Assembly: GCA_965277625.1 (NCBI GenBank)
Contig: OZ255827.1
Location: 806,001 to 870,000, forward strand
Direction of reading: 5' to 3'
Length of the DNA: 64,000 nucleotides
Origin: G965195345 sp965277625
GTDB lineage: Bacteria > Pseudomonadota > Gammaproteobacteria > CAKMZV01
The translations under genes were made by a program, and so were the position numbers. A model generated the notes under the pieces. It searched no databases, was not told the origin of the DNA, and saw nothing but the letters and a program-made list of their open reading frames with translations. Below, piece by piece: positions 52,735 through 61,609 of this stretch (positions within the stretch are counted from its first letter, which is position 1; the number at the start of each line of letters is the position of its first letter).

Positions 52735-53255
52735 GGGCTCATCAACCTTAAAATATCGCATAGAAACCCAGTGAAATTCAGTGGATAGCGGTCTATATAT
52801 CTTATGCTCTGTCACTCTGCACATTTGAGCCGCGTACGACATGGATGGACATGGGTAAACTGGGGCACAGAACAAATTTTCCTTTTACAAACTGAATGAA
52901 GGCGGTTTTTTCTGGCAAGAATAAAGCGCAGAGTGCTATACTGCTCAATGGCACTGTTCAAATGCAATCATGGCATAGGTCGGTGATTCAAGTTGAAAGT
53001 AAAAGCTTTGATTCGTAATGAAGGGAAAGGATGTTAGCACAGTTAAGAAAATTTAATAAATGGGTGTATTTTGAAAGCCTTGCTCGCGGCCAGTCATGTG
53101 ATTAATTTACATCGGCCATTATCAGAAAACACATGTCATCTGAAAATATGTATTTTTCACCTCCCATGTTGCATGAACCTCTGAGGCAGCCATGCAAACC
53201 TTGTGGGATCAAACCATAGGCCATATCAGCCATTTTTTGGCAGGCAAACCGACAA
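52735..53255. other. 521-bp intergenic region before glycerate kinase
   Basis: Between the divergent betaine operon and glycerate 2-kinase. A TGCTATACT extended -10-like element occurs near 52935-52950. A 24-codon ORF at 53031-53105 and a few smaller ones show no sign of being real. I see no other feature. Confidence 0.4.
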
Positions 53256-54554
53256 ATGTCATCACCTAAGCGCCCGCAGTTCAATAATAGCAGCACCGAA
53301 TCCCCTGAGGCCATTCTGATTCAGTTATTCAATCGTGCCTTAGAAGCGGTTGATGTTGCAAAAATCATTCCCAATTTTCTGCCGCCCCGACCTAAGGGCA
53401 GGATGATCGTCATCGGTGCAGGAAAAGCTTCGGCACGTATGGTGCAAATCTTTGAAAAGCATTGGCAAGGGCCAATAGACGGGATGGTTATTACCAGATA
53501 CGGTCATGGCGTGGACTGTGCACACATTGAAATCATAGAAGCTGCACATCCTATTCCTGATAGTGCGGGATGTGTTGCCACTCAGAAGATCATGACGTTG
53601 GTCAAATCTGCTGGTAAAGATGATTTGATTTTGTGCCTGATTTCTGGTGGGGGTTCCGCTTTGATGGTAGCACCCATTGATGGATTAGATTTTCAAGAAA
53701 AGCAGGCGATCAATAAGCAGTTGCTACAGTCGGGCGCCCCCATATCAGAAATAAATTGTGTGCGTAAGCACCTTTCTAAAATTAAAGGCGGTCGTCTCGC
53801 CAAACTGGGTTATCCAGCACAGATGGTAACACTTATTGTTTCGGATGTGCCAGATGATGATCCCACGGCCATTGCCTCAGGTCCAGTGGTTGCTGACCCA
53901 ACGACGTCTGCCTATGCCTTGCAAATTATCAAACGCTATAACATTCGTGTGCCCGATGTTATTTATGATCAATTAAAAAAGGGTGGATTGGAAACGCCAA
54001 AATCATCTGAACCTTATTTTGATAATGTTAAGACCCACGTTATTGCCAGTGCCCAGATGAGCCTTCAGGCAGCCGCTGAGAGCGCCTATAGCTATAATCT
54101 TAAGCCGTTTATTTTGAGCAACTGCATAGAGGGTGAGTCAAGGGCGGTTGCCAAAGATATGGCAGCCACTATTTTGCAAATCAAGCGCTACGCTGAGCCG
54201 GTGGCTGCACCTTGTGTGATTCTGAGTGGCGGAGAAACCACTGTCACCGTATTGGGTGATGGTGTCGGTGGGCCCAATACCGAATTTTTATTGGCCTTGG
54301 CCATTGCGCTACAAGGTGAAGACCGTGTATATGCGCTCGCTTGTGATACAGACGGCATCGACGGGGGTGCGGAAGTGGCGGGCGCTTGGATCAATCCAAG
54401 CACTTTGAGCAGGGCTGCAGAGAAGAATTTGCGACCACAGGCGTATTTAGATAATAATGACAGCCACACCTTTTTTCGCTTGTTAAACAATCAGATTATC
54501 ACTGGACCCACATTAACCAATGTGAATGACTTTCGTGCAATTATTGTTTTGTGA
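53256..54554 (+). CDS. glycerate 2-kinase (MOFRL family)
   Basis: Phosphorylates D-glycerate to 2-phosphoglycerate, feeding lower glycolysis. 432 residues of the GckA/TtuD type: N-terminal GRMIVIGAGKASARM (about 47-61), ISGGGSALM (about 129-137), VSDVPDDDPTAIASGP (about 196-211) and a C-terminal MOFRL domain with LSGGETTVTV, NTEFLLALA and DTDGIDG. It fits the garR-like reductase at 17 kb and the adjacent glycolate oxidase genes. Convergent with glcE. Confidence 0.93.
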   Translation: MSSPKRPQFNNSSTESPEAILIQLFNRALEAVDVAKIIPNFLPPRPKGRMIVIGAGKASARMVQIFEKHWQGPIDGMVITRYGHGVDCAHIEIIEAAHPIPDSAGCVATQKIMTLVKSAGKDDLILCLISGGGSALMVAPIDGLDFQEKQAINKQLLQSGAPISEINCVRKHLSKIKGGRLAKLGYPAQMVTLIVSDVPDDDPTAIASGPVVADPTTSAYALQIIKRYNIRVPDVIYDQLKKGGLETPKSSEPYFDNVKTHVIASAQMSLQAAAESAYSYNLKPFILSNCIEGESRAVAKDMAATILQIKRYAEPVAAPCVILSGGETTVTVLGDGVGGPNTEFLLALAIALQGEDRVYALACDTDGIDGGAEVAGAWINPSTLSRAAEKNLRPQAYLDNNDSHTFFRLLNNQIITGPTLTNVNDFRAIIVL

Positions 54555-54679
54555 GACCTTTTTTAAAATGCTGCCGTGCATGGCATCAAATTTCTGCAGT
54601 ACGCTTTTTCTGATAATGGATCGAATGAAGATTGTCTGACCCTAGTACTAAGCATGCTCTACTTTACAAATGAAGAAGG

Positions 54680-55759
54680 TTATATCAGATCAGATTTGAA
54701 TAAGTAATCATCCATATGACGGTTGAAAATTTGGTGTGGATCAAATGCTTGTTTGAGGCTTTTAGTGAGCGCAAGAAGGTTGGCTTCTTTGGGTGCATTG
54801 AATAAGGGTTGGTCTTTGGTATGCCAACGCTCGGCAAAACCACCCACAGATTGGGCACGTTGAAAAATGGTTTCAGGATCCGCTATGGTTTTTAACCAAC
54901 GGCAACCACCGCCCCAATTGAGCAGGATTGATTCGTCGGCTTCGGTGGCGAATGGCGCGGCAGGGGGCAAGATCATCCGCCACAAGACACGTTCATCGGT
55001 TTGGGTCAGCCAAGTGTGATTAAAATCTCGAAGATCGTACCAAAATTGCGCCTCATCTGTGTCAAAGGGCAAATCCAGTTCAGCCAGACAATGGTCTAAG
55101 CTGGCTTGCATGCCAAACAGACGCATTCTGAGTTGTCCATCCACCCAAGCCAAACCACTGAAGGGGTAGGGTTTTTGTTGCCATTCGATCATTATTTTAT
55201 GCGCCTCTGCCAAAGACAAATTGATTTTTTTAAATAACTGTTTCTGAGGTGCTGGGTTCACGCGTAAGCTGATGTCATTGATCAGGCCCAAACTGCCCCA
55301 AGCCCCAGCTTGCAGTCGGAACAAATCAAAACCGGCGACATTTTTAAAAACCTCACCACCAAATGACAAGCGTTCTGCTTTGCCATTAATCAGGCTCACG
55401 CCCAATAAACTGTCTCGTAAGCTGCCACCCCAAGGTCGGTTTGGACCTGTTAAGCCCGAGGCAACCACACCGCCTAAGGTTGAGTGTTCAGCAAGGATGG
55501 GCGGTTCAAACATGAGATATTGTTTTTGTTGTTGCAAGGTTTCAAGGACGGTCATCAAAGGCGTGCCAGATCGGGCGGTGATCACCAACTCTGTGGGTTG
55601 GTAATTTAAAATGCCACTGTGCTGTTGGGTATGAAGTGTGGCAGCATCGTCTATTGGGTGCCAATGTCTTTTACTACCACCGCCTTCAATTCGCAATCCT
55701 GTTTGTTCATGAATGGCTTGTTGAATTTGAGCAATGAATTGTGTTGAGTGATCACGCAT
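54680..55759 (-). CDS. glcE: glycolate oxidase FAD-binding subunit
   Basis: 359 residues. FAD-PCMH type domain with LVITARSGTPLMTVLETL (about 52-69), HSTLGGVVASGLTGPNRPWGGSLRD (about 91-115, in parts: LGGVVASGL, GPNRPWGGSLRD) and FKNVAGFDL. With GlcD and the Fe-S protein GlcF it oxidises glycolate to glyoxylate. Begins 8 bp after glcD. glcF, normally the next gene, is absent. Confidence 0.93.
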   Translation of the reverse strand: MRDHSTQFIAQIQQAIHEQTGLRIEGGGSKRHWHPIDDAATLHTQQHSGILNYQPTELVITARSGTPLMTVLETLQQQKQYLMFEPPILAEHSTLGGVVASGLTGPNRPWGGSLRDSLLGVSLINGKAERLSFGGEVFKNVAGFDLFRLQAGAWGSLGLINDISLRVNPAPQKQLFKKINLSLAEAHKIMIEWQQKPYPFSGLAWVDGQLRMRLFGMQASLDHCLAELDLPFDTDEAQFWYDLRDFNHTWLTQTDERVLWRMILPPAAPFATEADESILLNWGGGCRWLKTIADPETIFQRAQSVGGFAERWHTKDQPLFNAPKEANLLALTKSLKQAFDPHQIFNRHMDDYLFKSDLI

Positions 55760-55767
55760 GAATCGAT

Positions 55768-57267
55768 CTAAAATCTGGGCAGTTCGGGATGAGCCGTTTG
55801 GTTGTTATGGACGTGCATGTGTCCAAATTCAGCGCATCGATTTAAAGTGGGAATGGCTTTGCCTGGGTTGAACAGATTTTTGCCATCAATCGCCAATTTT
55901 ACTGTTGCAAATTGCTGGATTTCAGCCACATTAAATTGGTGGCACATTTGCCCAATTTTTTCTAAACCGACACCGTGTTCTCCAGTAATATTGCCACCGT
56001 AATCCACGCACATTTCTAAAATTTTTGAGCCCAGTTCTTCGCAACGTTCTAATTCGCCTGCCACCGAAGCATCATACAAAATGAGTGGGTGTAAATTGCC
56101 ATCGCCCGCATGAAAGACATTGGCAACCCGTAAATCATATTGTTCTGATAAGGCGTTAATTTTGGTTAGGACTTCGGCAAGATACCTGCGCGGGATGGTG
56201 CCATCCATACAGTAATAATCAGCGGAAAGGCTGCCAAGCGCTGGAAAAGCAGATTTGCGACCGATCCACAAGTTCTGACGTTCTTGTTCGTTTTGGGACA
56301 CCTTTATAAAAGTGGCGTGGTTTTGTTCAGTCAAGGCAATGACTTGCGCCATTTGCTCGTCCAATTCCGCTTCAACACCATCGACCTCGCACAATAAAAT
56401 GGCGCCACATTCGGTGGGATAACCACAGTGTGCATATTCTTCAGCCGCGGTTAAAGCAAACTGATCCATCATTTCTAAACCTGCAGGAATGATGCCGTGG
56501 GCAATGATGTCATTGACGCAATTTGCCGCGCTTTGAACATCAGCAAAGCCAGCTAACAGGACCTTTTCTTGTTGGGGCACAGGCAATAACTTAACGGTGA
56601 CTTCTGTCACGACGCCGAGCAAGCCTTCTGAACCGATGAACAACGCCAGCAAATCCAATCCATTTTGATCAAACGTTTTACCTCCCAGCGTGACCAATTC
56701 ACCATTGGGTAAGACCACCTTGGCACCCAATACATTATTGAGAGTTAAACCATATTTTAAACAGTGCAGTCCCCCTGAATTTTCGGCAAAATTGCCGCCA
56801 ATTGAGCAGGCGATTTGAGAGGAGGGGTCAGGCGCAAAATACAGACCATAGGGGCGCGATTGATCTGAAATGTATTGATTTCTAACACCGGGCTGGAGCA
56901 CTGCACAACGGTTTTCAATGTCGAGATCCAAGATTTTGTTGAGCTTGGAAAAACTGAGCAACAAGCCATCTGGGTGAGGGGTTGCACCGCCCGATAATCC
57001 CGTCCCTGCGCCGCGCGGTACTATGGGGATCGACAACTGGTCGCAACAGCGTATGATGGCTTGTACTTGCTCTGTATTCTCAGGCAGAGCGACGGCAAGC
57101 GGGATTTGGGTGTAGGCGCTCAGTCCATCACATTCATAAGGTCTTGTTTGGGCCGTGGTTGTGAGTAAACTATTGGCAGGCAGGTGCGCAGACAATGCTT
57201 TAACAAGCGCGTCTCTGCGTTGCGCGCTATCTTCTAATTGACTTTGCGGGATGTCGTGTAGTGCCAT
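55768..57267 (-). CDS. glcD: glycolate oxidase subunit GlcD
   Basis: Catalytic FAD subunit of glycolate dehydrogenase. 499 residues. FAD motifs VPRGAGTGLSGGATP (about 79-93) and CSIGGNFAENSGGLHCLKYG (about 133-152), and the C-terminal GEHGVGLEK (about 439-447) are all intact. First of the glcDE pair; RNase T and argA lie upstream on the same strand with 11 bp spacing. Confidence 0.94.
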   Translation of the reverse strand: MALHDIPQSQLEDSAQRRDALVKALSAHLPANSLLTTTAQTRPYECDGLSAYTQIPLAVALPENTEQVQAIIRCCDQLSIPIVPRGAGTGLSGGATPHPDGLLLSFSKLNKILDLDIENRCAVLQPGVRNQYISDQSRPYGLYFAPDPSSQIACSIGGNFAENSGGLHCLKYGLTLNNVLGAKVVLPNGELVTLGGKTFDQNGLDLLALFIGSEGLLGVVTEVTVKLLPVPQQEKVLLAGFADVQSAANCVNDIIAHGIIPAGLEMMDQFALTAAEEYAHCGYPTECGAILLCEVDGVEAELDEQMAQVIALTEQNHATFIKVSQNEQERQNLWIGRKSAFPALGSLSADYYCMDGTIPRRYLAEVLTKINALSEQYDLRVANVFHAGDGNLHPLILYDASVAGELERCEELGSKILEMCVDYGGNITGEHGVGLEKIGQMCHQFNVAEIQQFATVKLAIDGKNLFNPGKAIPTLNRCAEFGHMHVHNNQTAHPELPRF

Positions 57268-57278
57268 TGGTCATCGAG

Positions 57279-57887
57279 CTAAGCGTACTTGAGTTCTTGC
57301 CAATCATTGAGCATTTTGCAAAATAATTTAGCGGTTTGAGTGCAATCATAAAGCGCAGAGTGTGCCGCTTCTTTATCCCAGCCCAAGCCAGCTTGATGAC
57401 AAACTTGGTTTAACACAGTTTGTCCAAAAAAAGCAGCGGCCAAGGTGACTGTGTCGAAAGTGCTGAACGAATGCAAAGGGCTGTTAATGTTTTGTCGTTT
57501 AAACGCTTCATTGATAAAAGCCAAATCAAAGGCGGCATTGTGTCCCACTAAGATGGCTCTGGTGCATTGCTGTTGCTTGACTTGTTTTTTAATATTGTCG
57601 GCCAAGCTTTGTAGTGCCTGGGTTTCTGATTCAGCCAATCTCAGCGCTGAATGAGGGTCGTAGCCTAAAAATTTACGCGTTTTATCATCAATGCCCATGT
57701 GTGCATGCGGTTTAATCGAATAGTGCCAAGTTTCACCAAGCACAAGCGCACCCGCACCATTAAGGTCAAGCGAGATGGCACAGACTTCTAATAAGGCGTG
57801 CCGTTTTGGGTCAAAACCGCCACTTTCTACATCAACCACCACGGGCAAAAATTGTCGAAAACGGTCTTTTATTTGAGTGGTTTGCAT
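57279..57887 (-). CDS. rnt: ribonuclease T
   Basis: DEDDh 3'-5' exonuclease that trims tRNA and other stable RNA 3' ends. 202 residues. Acidic residues D19 and E21 in VVVDVESGGF, VGHNAAFDLAFI (about 114-125) and the late His/Asp motif HSALYDC. Starts inside the 3' end of argA (19-nt overlap). Confidence 0.94.
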   Translation of the reverse strand: MQTTQIKDRFRQFLPVVVDVESGGFDPKRHALLEVCAISLDLNGAGALVLGETWHYSIKPHAHMGIDDKTRKFLGYDPHSALRLAESETQALQSLADNIKKQVKQQQCTRAILVGHNAAFDLAFINEAFKRQNINSPLHSFSTFDTVTLAAAFFGQTVLNQVCHQAGLGWDKEAAHSALYDCTQTAKLFCKMLNDWQELKYA

Positions 57888-59065
57888 AAAACCTTGGCAT
57901 TGCGCTTAGTGTTATAGGGCACCGATCTGCCTTTGGGTAATGCCGAAGGAGAAGACAGTTTAAAACCGCGTTCTATGAACCAATCAATGGCTTGGGTGGT
58001 TAAAACAAACAACTGTTTTTGTTGTTGATTTTTGGCGGTTAGTTCTGCTTTGTCCAATAAGGCGCTACCGAGATTCAAACGGCGCGCATCTTCAGAAACC
58101 ACCAGACAAGCCAACTCGCACGATTCATCACCCAAATCATGCAAAGCCAAGCAACCCACCAGCGTGCCGTCTCTTAACATGATTTGATAATCGTTGATGT
58201 GCCGAGCAATGTCCTCAGTCGTGCGGTCAATTAACACCCCTTTATTTTGTAGCGGCGCCGTCCATTTTTCGATGTATGGAATGTCTTCTAAGTGGGCGGG
58301 ACGGATGGTGTCGTAATCGTCTTTGTTGATGAGGATGCCTGCGCCGTCACGGGTGTACATCTCTATCAACAAACTGCCATCTTGATGAGCGTTTAATAAA
58401 TGAACGCGCGGAATGCCATAGCGCGTGGCCTCGTATGCCATTTTCAGCAGCGGGTGTGGATGATCCATGATTTCTTTGGGTTGATACTGTCTGGCCATCT
58501 TTCTTGGAAAATCTTTGGGATCAAAGTAAGTGATCAGCTTGCTTGCTTTAGTCGCTTGGGCAATTTTGATGGCAGACTCAAATGGATTGAGCAAGTAAAC
58601 AGAACCACTGGGCGAGTAGGCTATGGGCGATTGCCAAATGATTTGGTTGGCGTTTAAAGCATTTTCTAAACCGACTTTATCTATGTGTCGAGTCACGCCG
58701 CGTAAACCTTTGTCTTCGCCTTTAATGATCCCCAATGACCGTCCTGTGCTGAAGTGCGTTTGAACGATCGGAAGCTGAATGCGGACACAATTTGAATAAA
58801 AGTTAAACCACATTTGCTCAATGTTTTCTCTGATGGTGGCAAAATGTAGTTCATCTACCGCCGCATTGGTCTCGGTGGGGGCCTCTGCACAGGGCACAAT
58901 AATCAGTTGAATACCTAAATTATTCAGCAAAGCCAAGTCTTCAACCAACCCAAGCGCCGTAGAATTCGATACAATGGCGTGCGGAAGCAAAACCAACATA
59001 CGCTTGTCGCGATGCTCATTGATGTAAGGGAGTGCTTGCCTTAAGTAACGTACCGTTTTTTCCAT
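57869..59065 (-). CDS. argA: amino-acid N-acetyltransferase (N-acetylglutamate synthase)
   Basis: First step of arginine synthesis, acetylating glutamate. 398 residues from ATG 59065, chosen because RQALPYINEHRDK right after it matches the ArgA N-terminus; the in-frame stretch further upstream is antisense to the HAD gene. An N-terminal amino-acid-kinase-like domain (1-250) is joined to a GNAT domain (about 265-398: IRPAHLEDIPYIEKW, LACLVVSEDARRLNLGSALL). The usual GGE-type loop at the start of the kinase-like domain is replaced by LLPHAIVSNS, a notable change in what is the arginine-sensing domain in relatives. Confidence 0.9.
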   Translation of the reverse strand: MEKTVRYLRQALPYINEHRDKRMLVLLPHAIVSNSTALGLVEDLALLNNLGIQLIIVPCAEAPTETNAAVDELHFATIRENIEQMWFNFYSNCVRIQLPIVQTHFSTGRSLGIIKGEDKGLRGVTRHIDKVGLENALNANQIIWQSPIAYSPSGSVYLLNPFESAIKIAQATKASKLITYFDPKDFPRKMARQYQPKEIMDHPHPLLKMAYEATRYGIPRVHLLNAHQDGSLLIEMYTRDGAGILINKDDYDTIRPAHLEDIPYIEKWTAPLQNKGVLIDRTTEDIARHINDYQIMLRDGTLVGCLALHDLGDESCELACLVVSEDARRLNLGSALLDKAELTAKNQQQKQLFVLTTQAIDWFIERGFKLSSPSALPKGRSVPYNTKRNAKVLCKPLK

Positions 59066-59075
59066 TCGGGGAATT

Positions 59076-59960
59076 ATGCCAGAAAATAAAGATATGCGAG
59101 ACCAAGATTCACCCCCTTTACAGAATGTTATAGCCATTGTGTACGATTTTGATGGGACTTTATCACCACAGCCCATGCAAGAATATACGGTGCTGCCCAA
59201 ATTGCAGATTGAATCCGAGCGTTTTTGGGCTGAGGTTGCTGAAGAAGCTGAAAAAACACAATCAGAAACCATGCTGGTTTATATGCGCTTATTGCTCGAA
59301 AAAATTGAAGAGCGCAAGCAGCACATTGATCGTGATGATTTCAAAGCCATGGCGAGTGATATTGAATACTTCAAAGGGGTTAAAACATGGTTCGGCCGCA
59401 TGAATGAATTTGTTGCCAAAGCGTCTGATGGCAAAGTCGAACTCAGACATTATATTATTTCGGCGGGATTGAAAGAAATCCTCGATGGCATATCCATTGT
59501 CGATGCATTCAGCAACATATTCGCTTCTGAATATCATTACGACCATCATGGGATTGCCGTTTTTCCAAAGCAATTGATTACGGATACCAGTAAAACCCAA
59601 ATTCTTTTTCGTATCAACAAAGGCCGCGAAGGGTTGCGTGAAAAAATCAATGAACACATGGCATTGAACCAACGCCCCATTCCATTCTCTAATATGATTT
59701 ACATCGGTGATGGTGACACCGATGTGCCCAGTATGGCGGTTGTTAAGCAAAATGGCGGTCATGCGGTGGCGGTTTACGATCCTGATACAGAAAAAAAACC
59801 AGATCATCGGCAAAACTGCATAAAATTGCTTAAATCAAATCGCATTGATTATTTTGCAGCAGCCGACTACAGCGAAGGACAAAGCTTAGATGAATTGATT
59901 AAATTGGTGCTTCACTACACCATGAAAAAGATCGAATTTAATCAAATCCTCAAACAATAA
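59076..59960 (+). CDS. HAD-family phosphatase (phosphoserine-phosphatase-like)
   Basis: 294 residues. HAD motif I is YDFDGTLS (about 24-31), with a Lys/Ser region in the middle (IISAGLKEIL) and motif IV YIGDGDTDVPSM (about 209-220). The helical cap insert (about 45-110) resembles type C1-cap phosphatases. Substrate unknown. Its start is only 10 bp from the divergent argA start; a second ATG at 59094 is possible. Confidence 0.82.
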   Translation: MPENKDMRDQDSPPLQNVIAIVYDFDGTLSPQPMQEYTVLPKLQIESERFWAEVAEEAEKTQSETMLVYMRLLLEKIEERKQHIDRDDFKAMASDIEYFKGVKTWFGRMNEFVAKASDGKVELRHYIISAGLKEILDGISIVDAFSNIFASEYHYDHHGIAVFPKQLITDTSKTQILFRINKGREGLREKINEHMALNQRPIPFSNMIYIGDGDTDVPSMAVVKQNGGHAVAVYDPDTEKKPDHRQNCIKLLKSNRIDYFAAADYSEGQSLDELIKLVLHYTMKKIEFNQILKQ

Positions 59961-59984
59961 ACGCATTAACACGAGCCATTCTCA

Positions 59985-61013
59985 ATGTTATTAAAAAACC
60001 AATTTCCCAGACCGCCTTTTCAATTCAATCATCCGTCAAAAGTGGGTATTTTATTGATGAACTTAGGCACCCCTGATGCGCCAACGGCTAAAGCCATCCG
60101 TCCTTATTTGGCGCAATTTTTACACGACTGGCGGGTGATTGAAGTCACTCGATGGCTGTGGTGTCCGATCTTGCATTTCATCATTTTACGAACGCGCCCG
60201 CAAAAAATATCTGAAGGCTATGCCAGTATTTGGTGGAAGGAAGGGTCCCCCTTATTAGTGATTACTCAGCGCCAAGCGCAGAAGTTGCGACAAGCCTTAG
60301 AAGCCGAGTCGATGGATGTTGAGATTGCGGTGGCCATGCGCTATGGTAATCCTTCTATAGAAGCGGGTATGGCGCAGTTGCGTCAGGCCAATTGCCAGCG
60401 TATATTGGTATTGCCTTTGTATCCACAATATGCTTGTGCCACAACGGCTTCCAGTGTGGACGGCGTTTTTCAGGAAATCAAAAAATGGCGTTGGGTGCCT
60501 GAATTGCGTTTCATCAATGAATACGCCACCGATGAACGCTACATCCAAGCCTTGGCAAACAGCGTAAAAGAAGCGTGGGCACAGCAACCGATGAGTGAAA
60601 AATTGGTGATGTCTTTTCACGGCACACCAGAGAGTTTCCGCGAAAAGGGCGATCCCTATTATTACTATTGCAAAGCAACCGCCGAATCTTTGGCGCAAGC
60701 CTTGCAACTCAAAGACGCTCAATGGGTCTTAACCTTTCAATCACAATTTGGCAATGACCCTTGGATCAAACCCGCCACCTCAGCGACCTTGGAAAAATTA
60801 GGCAAAGAAGGGGTTCAATCGGTGGATGTTATCTGCCCTGGATTTTCGGCCGATTGTATTGAGACCATAGAAGAGATTGAGGTGGAGAATCGAGAAGTCT
60901 TTGAGGGCGCAGGGGGACAATCTTTTAGATATATTGCCGCCTTAAATGATCGCGACGATCACATTGCTGCATTAAAGCACTTGGTGGCTAAGCATTTGCA
61001 AGGGTGGCTATGA
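59985..61013 (+). CDS. hemH: ferrochelatase
   Basis: Inserts iron into protoporphyrin IX, last step of heme synthesis. 342 residues. N-terminal GILLMNLGTPDAP (about 21-33), the catalytic histidine segment MSFHGTPE (about 209-216), and a C-terminal CPGFSADCIETIEEI (about 284-298) that matches the family. Supports heme need for petBC. Followed with ATGA overlap by mog. Confidence 0.94.
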   Translation: MLLKNQFPRPPFQFNHPSKVGILLMNLGTPDAPTAKAIRPYLAQFLHDWRVIEVTRWLWCPILHFIILRTRPQKISEGYASIWWKEGSPLLVITQRQAQKLRQALEAESMDVEIAVAMRYGNPSIEAGMAQLRQANCQRILVLPLYPQYACATTASSVDGVFQEIKKWRWVPELRFINEYATDERYIQALANSVKEAWAQQPMSEKLVMSFHGTPESFREKGDPYYYYCKATAESLAQALQLKDAQWVLTFQSQFGNDPWIKPATSATLEKLGKEGVQSVDVICPGFSADCIETIEEIEVENREVFEGAGGQSFRYIAALNDRDDHIAALKHLVAKHLQGWL

Positions 61014-61543
61014 CCGCTTGTCATGTTGGACTGCTCACGGTTTCTGATCGAGCCAGTCAAGGGGCTTATGAAGACTTGGGTGGACCCGCGATGGAAGCTT
61101 GGCTCACACAAGCAATTTGTACCCCTTGGGTTGCGCATAAAGCGGTGGTCTCCGATGACATTGACCTCATAAAAACTCAATTGCGTCAGTGGGCTAAACA
61201 AAGTCGGTGCAGTCTTATTCTGACAACGGGTGGGACAGGTCCAGCGCCACGCGATGTCACACCAGAGGCCACCATGGCCGTTTGTGATAAATTATTGCCA
61301 GGCTTTGGTGAACAAATGCGTCAATCATCGTTAAATTATGTGCCAACCGCCATCTTATCGCGCCAAACAGCGGGTATTATTCATCAGTGTTTGATCGTCA
61401 ATCTACCCGGCAAGCCTCAATCAATCAGCGAATGCCTTGACGCCATATTTCCAGCCATTCCTTATTGTCTAGACCTCATTGGCGGCGATTTCATCGACAC
61501 CCATCCCGAAAAGGTAAAAACATTCAGACCGAGCAGTGCTTAA
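61010..61543 (+). CDS. mog: molybdopterin adenylyltransferase / MoaB-Mog family
   Basis: 177 residues from ATG 61010, which overlaps the hemH stop as ATGA. Motifs GLLTVSDRASQG (about 7-18) and ILTTGGTGPAPRDVTPEA (about 70-87) identify the MoaB/Mog fold. Mog adenylates molybdopterin before molybdenum insertion; MoaB-type proteins may do the same. No other molybdenum-cofactor gene is in the window. Confidence 0.88.
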   Translation: MTACHVGLLTVSDRASQGAYEDLGGPAMEAWLTQAICTPWVAHKAVVSDDIDLIKTQLRQWAKQSRCSLILTTGGTGPAPRDVTPEATMAVCDKLLPGFGEQMRQSSLNYVPTAILSRQTAGIIHQCLIVNLPGKPQSISECLDAIFPAIPYCLDLIGGDFIDTHPEKVKTFRPSSA

Positions 61544-61609
61544 TCAGATGAGCACCATTCAAGTGTCTTTTAGAATTTAGGCAAGCGTGCAAATGAGCGC
61601 GGGAGGCTA

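Noticed and set aside
52920..52950. Sigma54-type promoter from a TGGCAAG segment
   Set aside because: The GC element at the proper spacing is missing.
53031..53105. 24-codon ORF before glycerate kinase
   Set aside because: No well-spaced ribosome-binding site, no recognisable sequence and no context.
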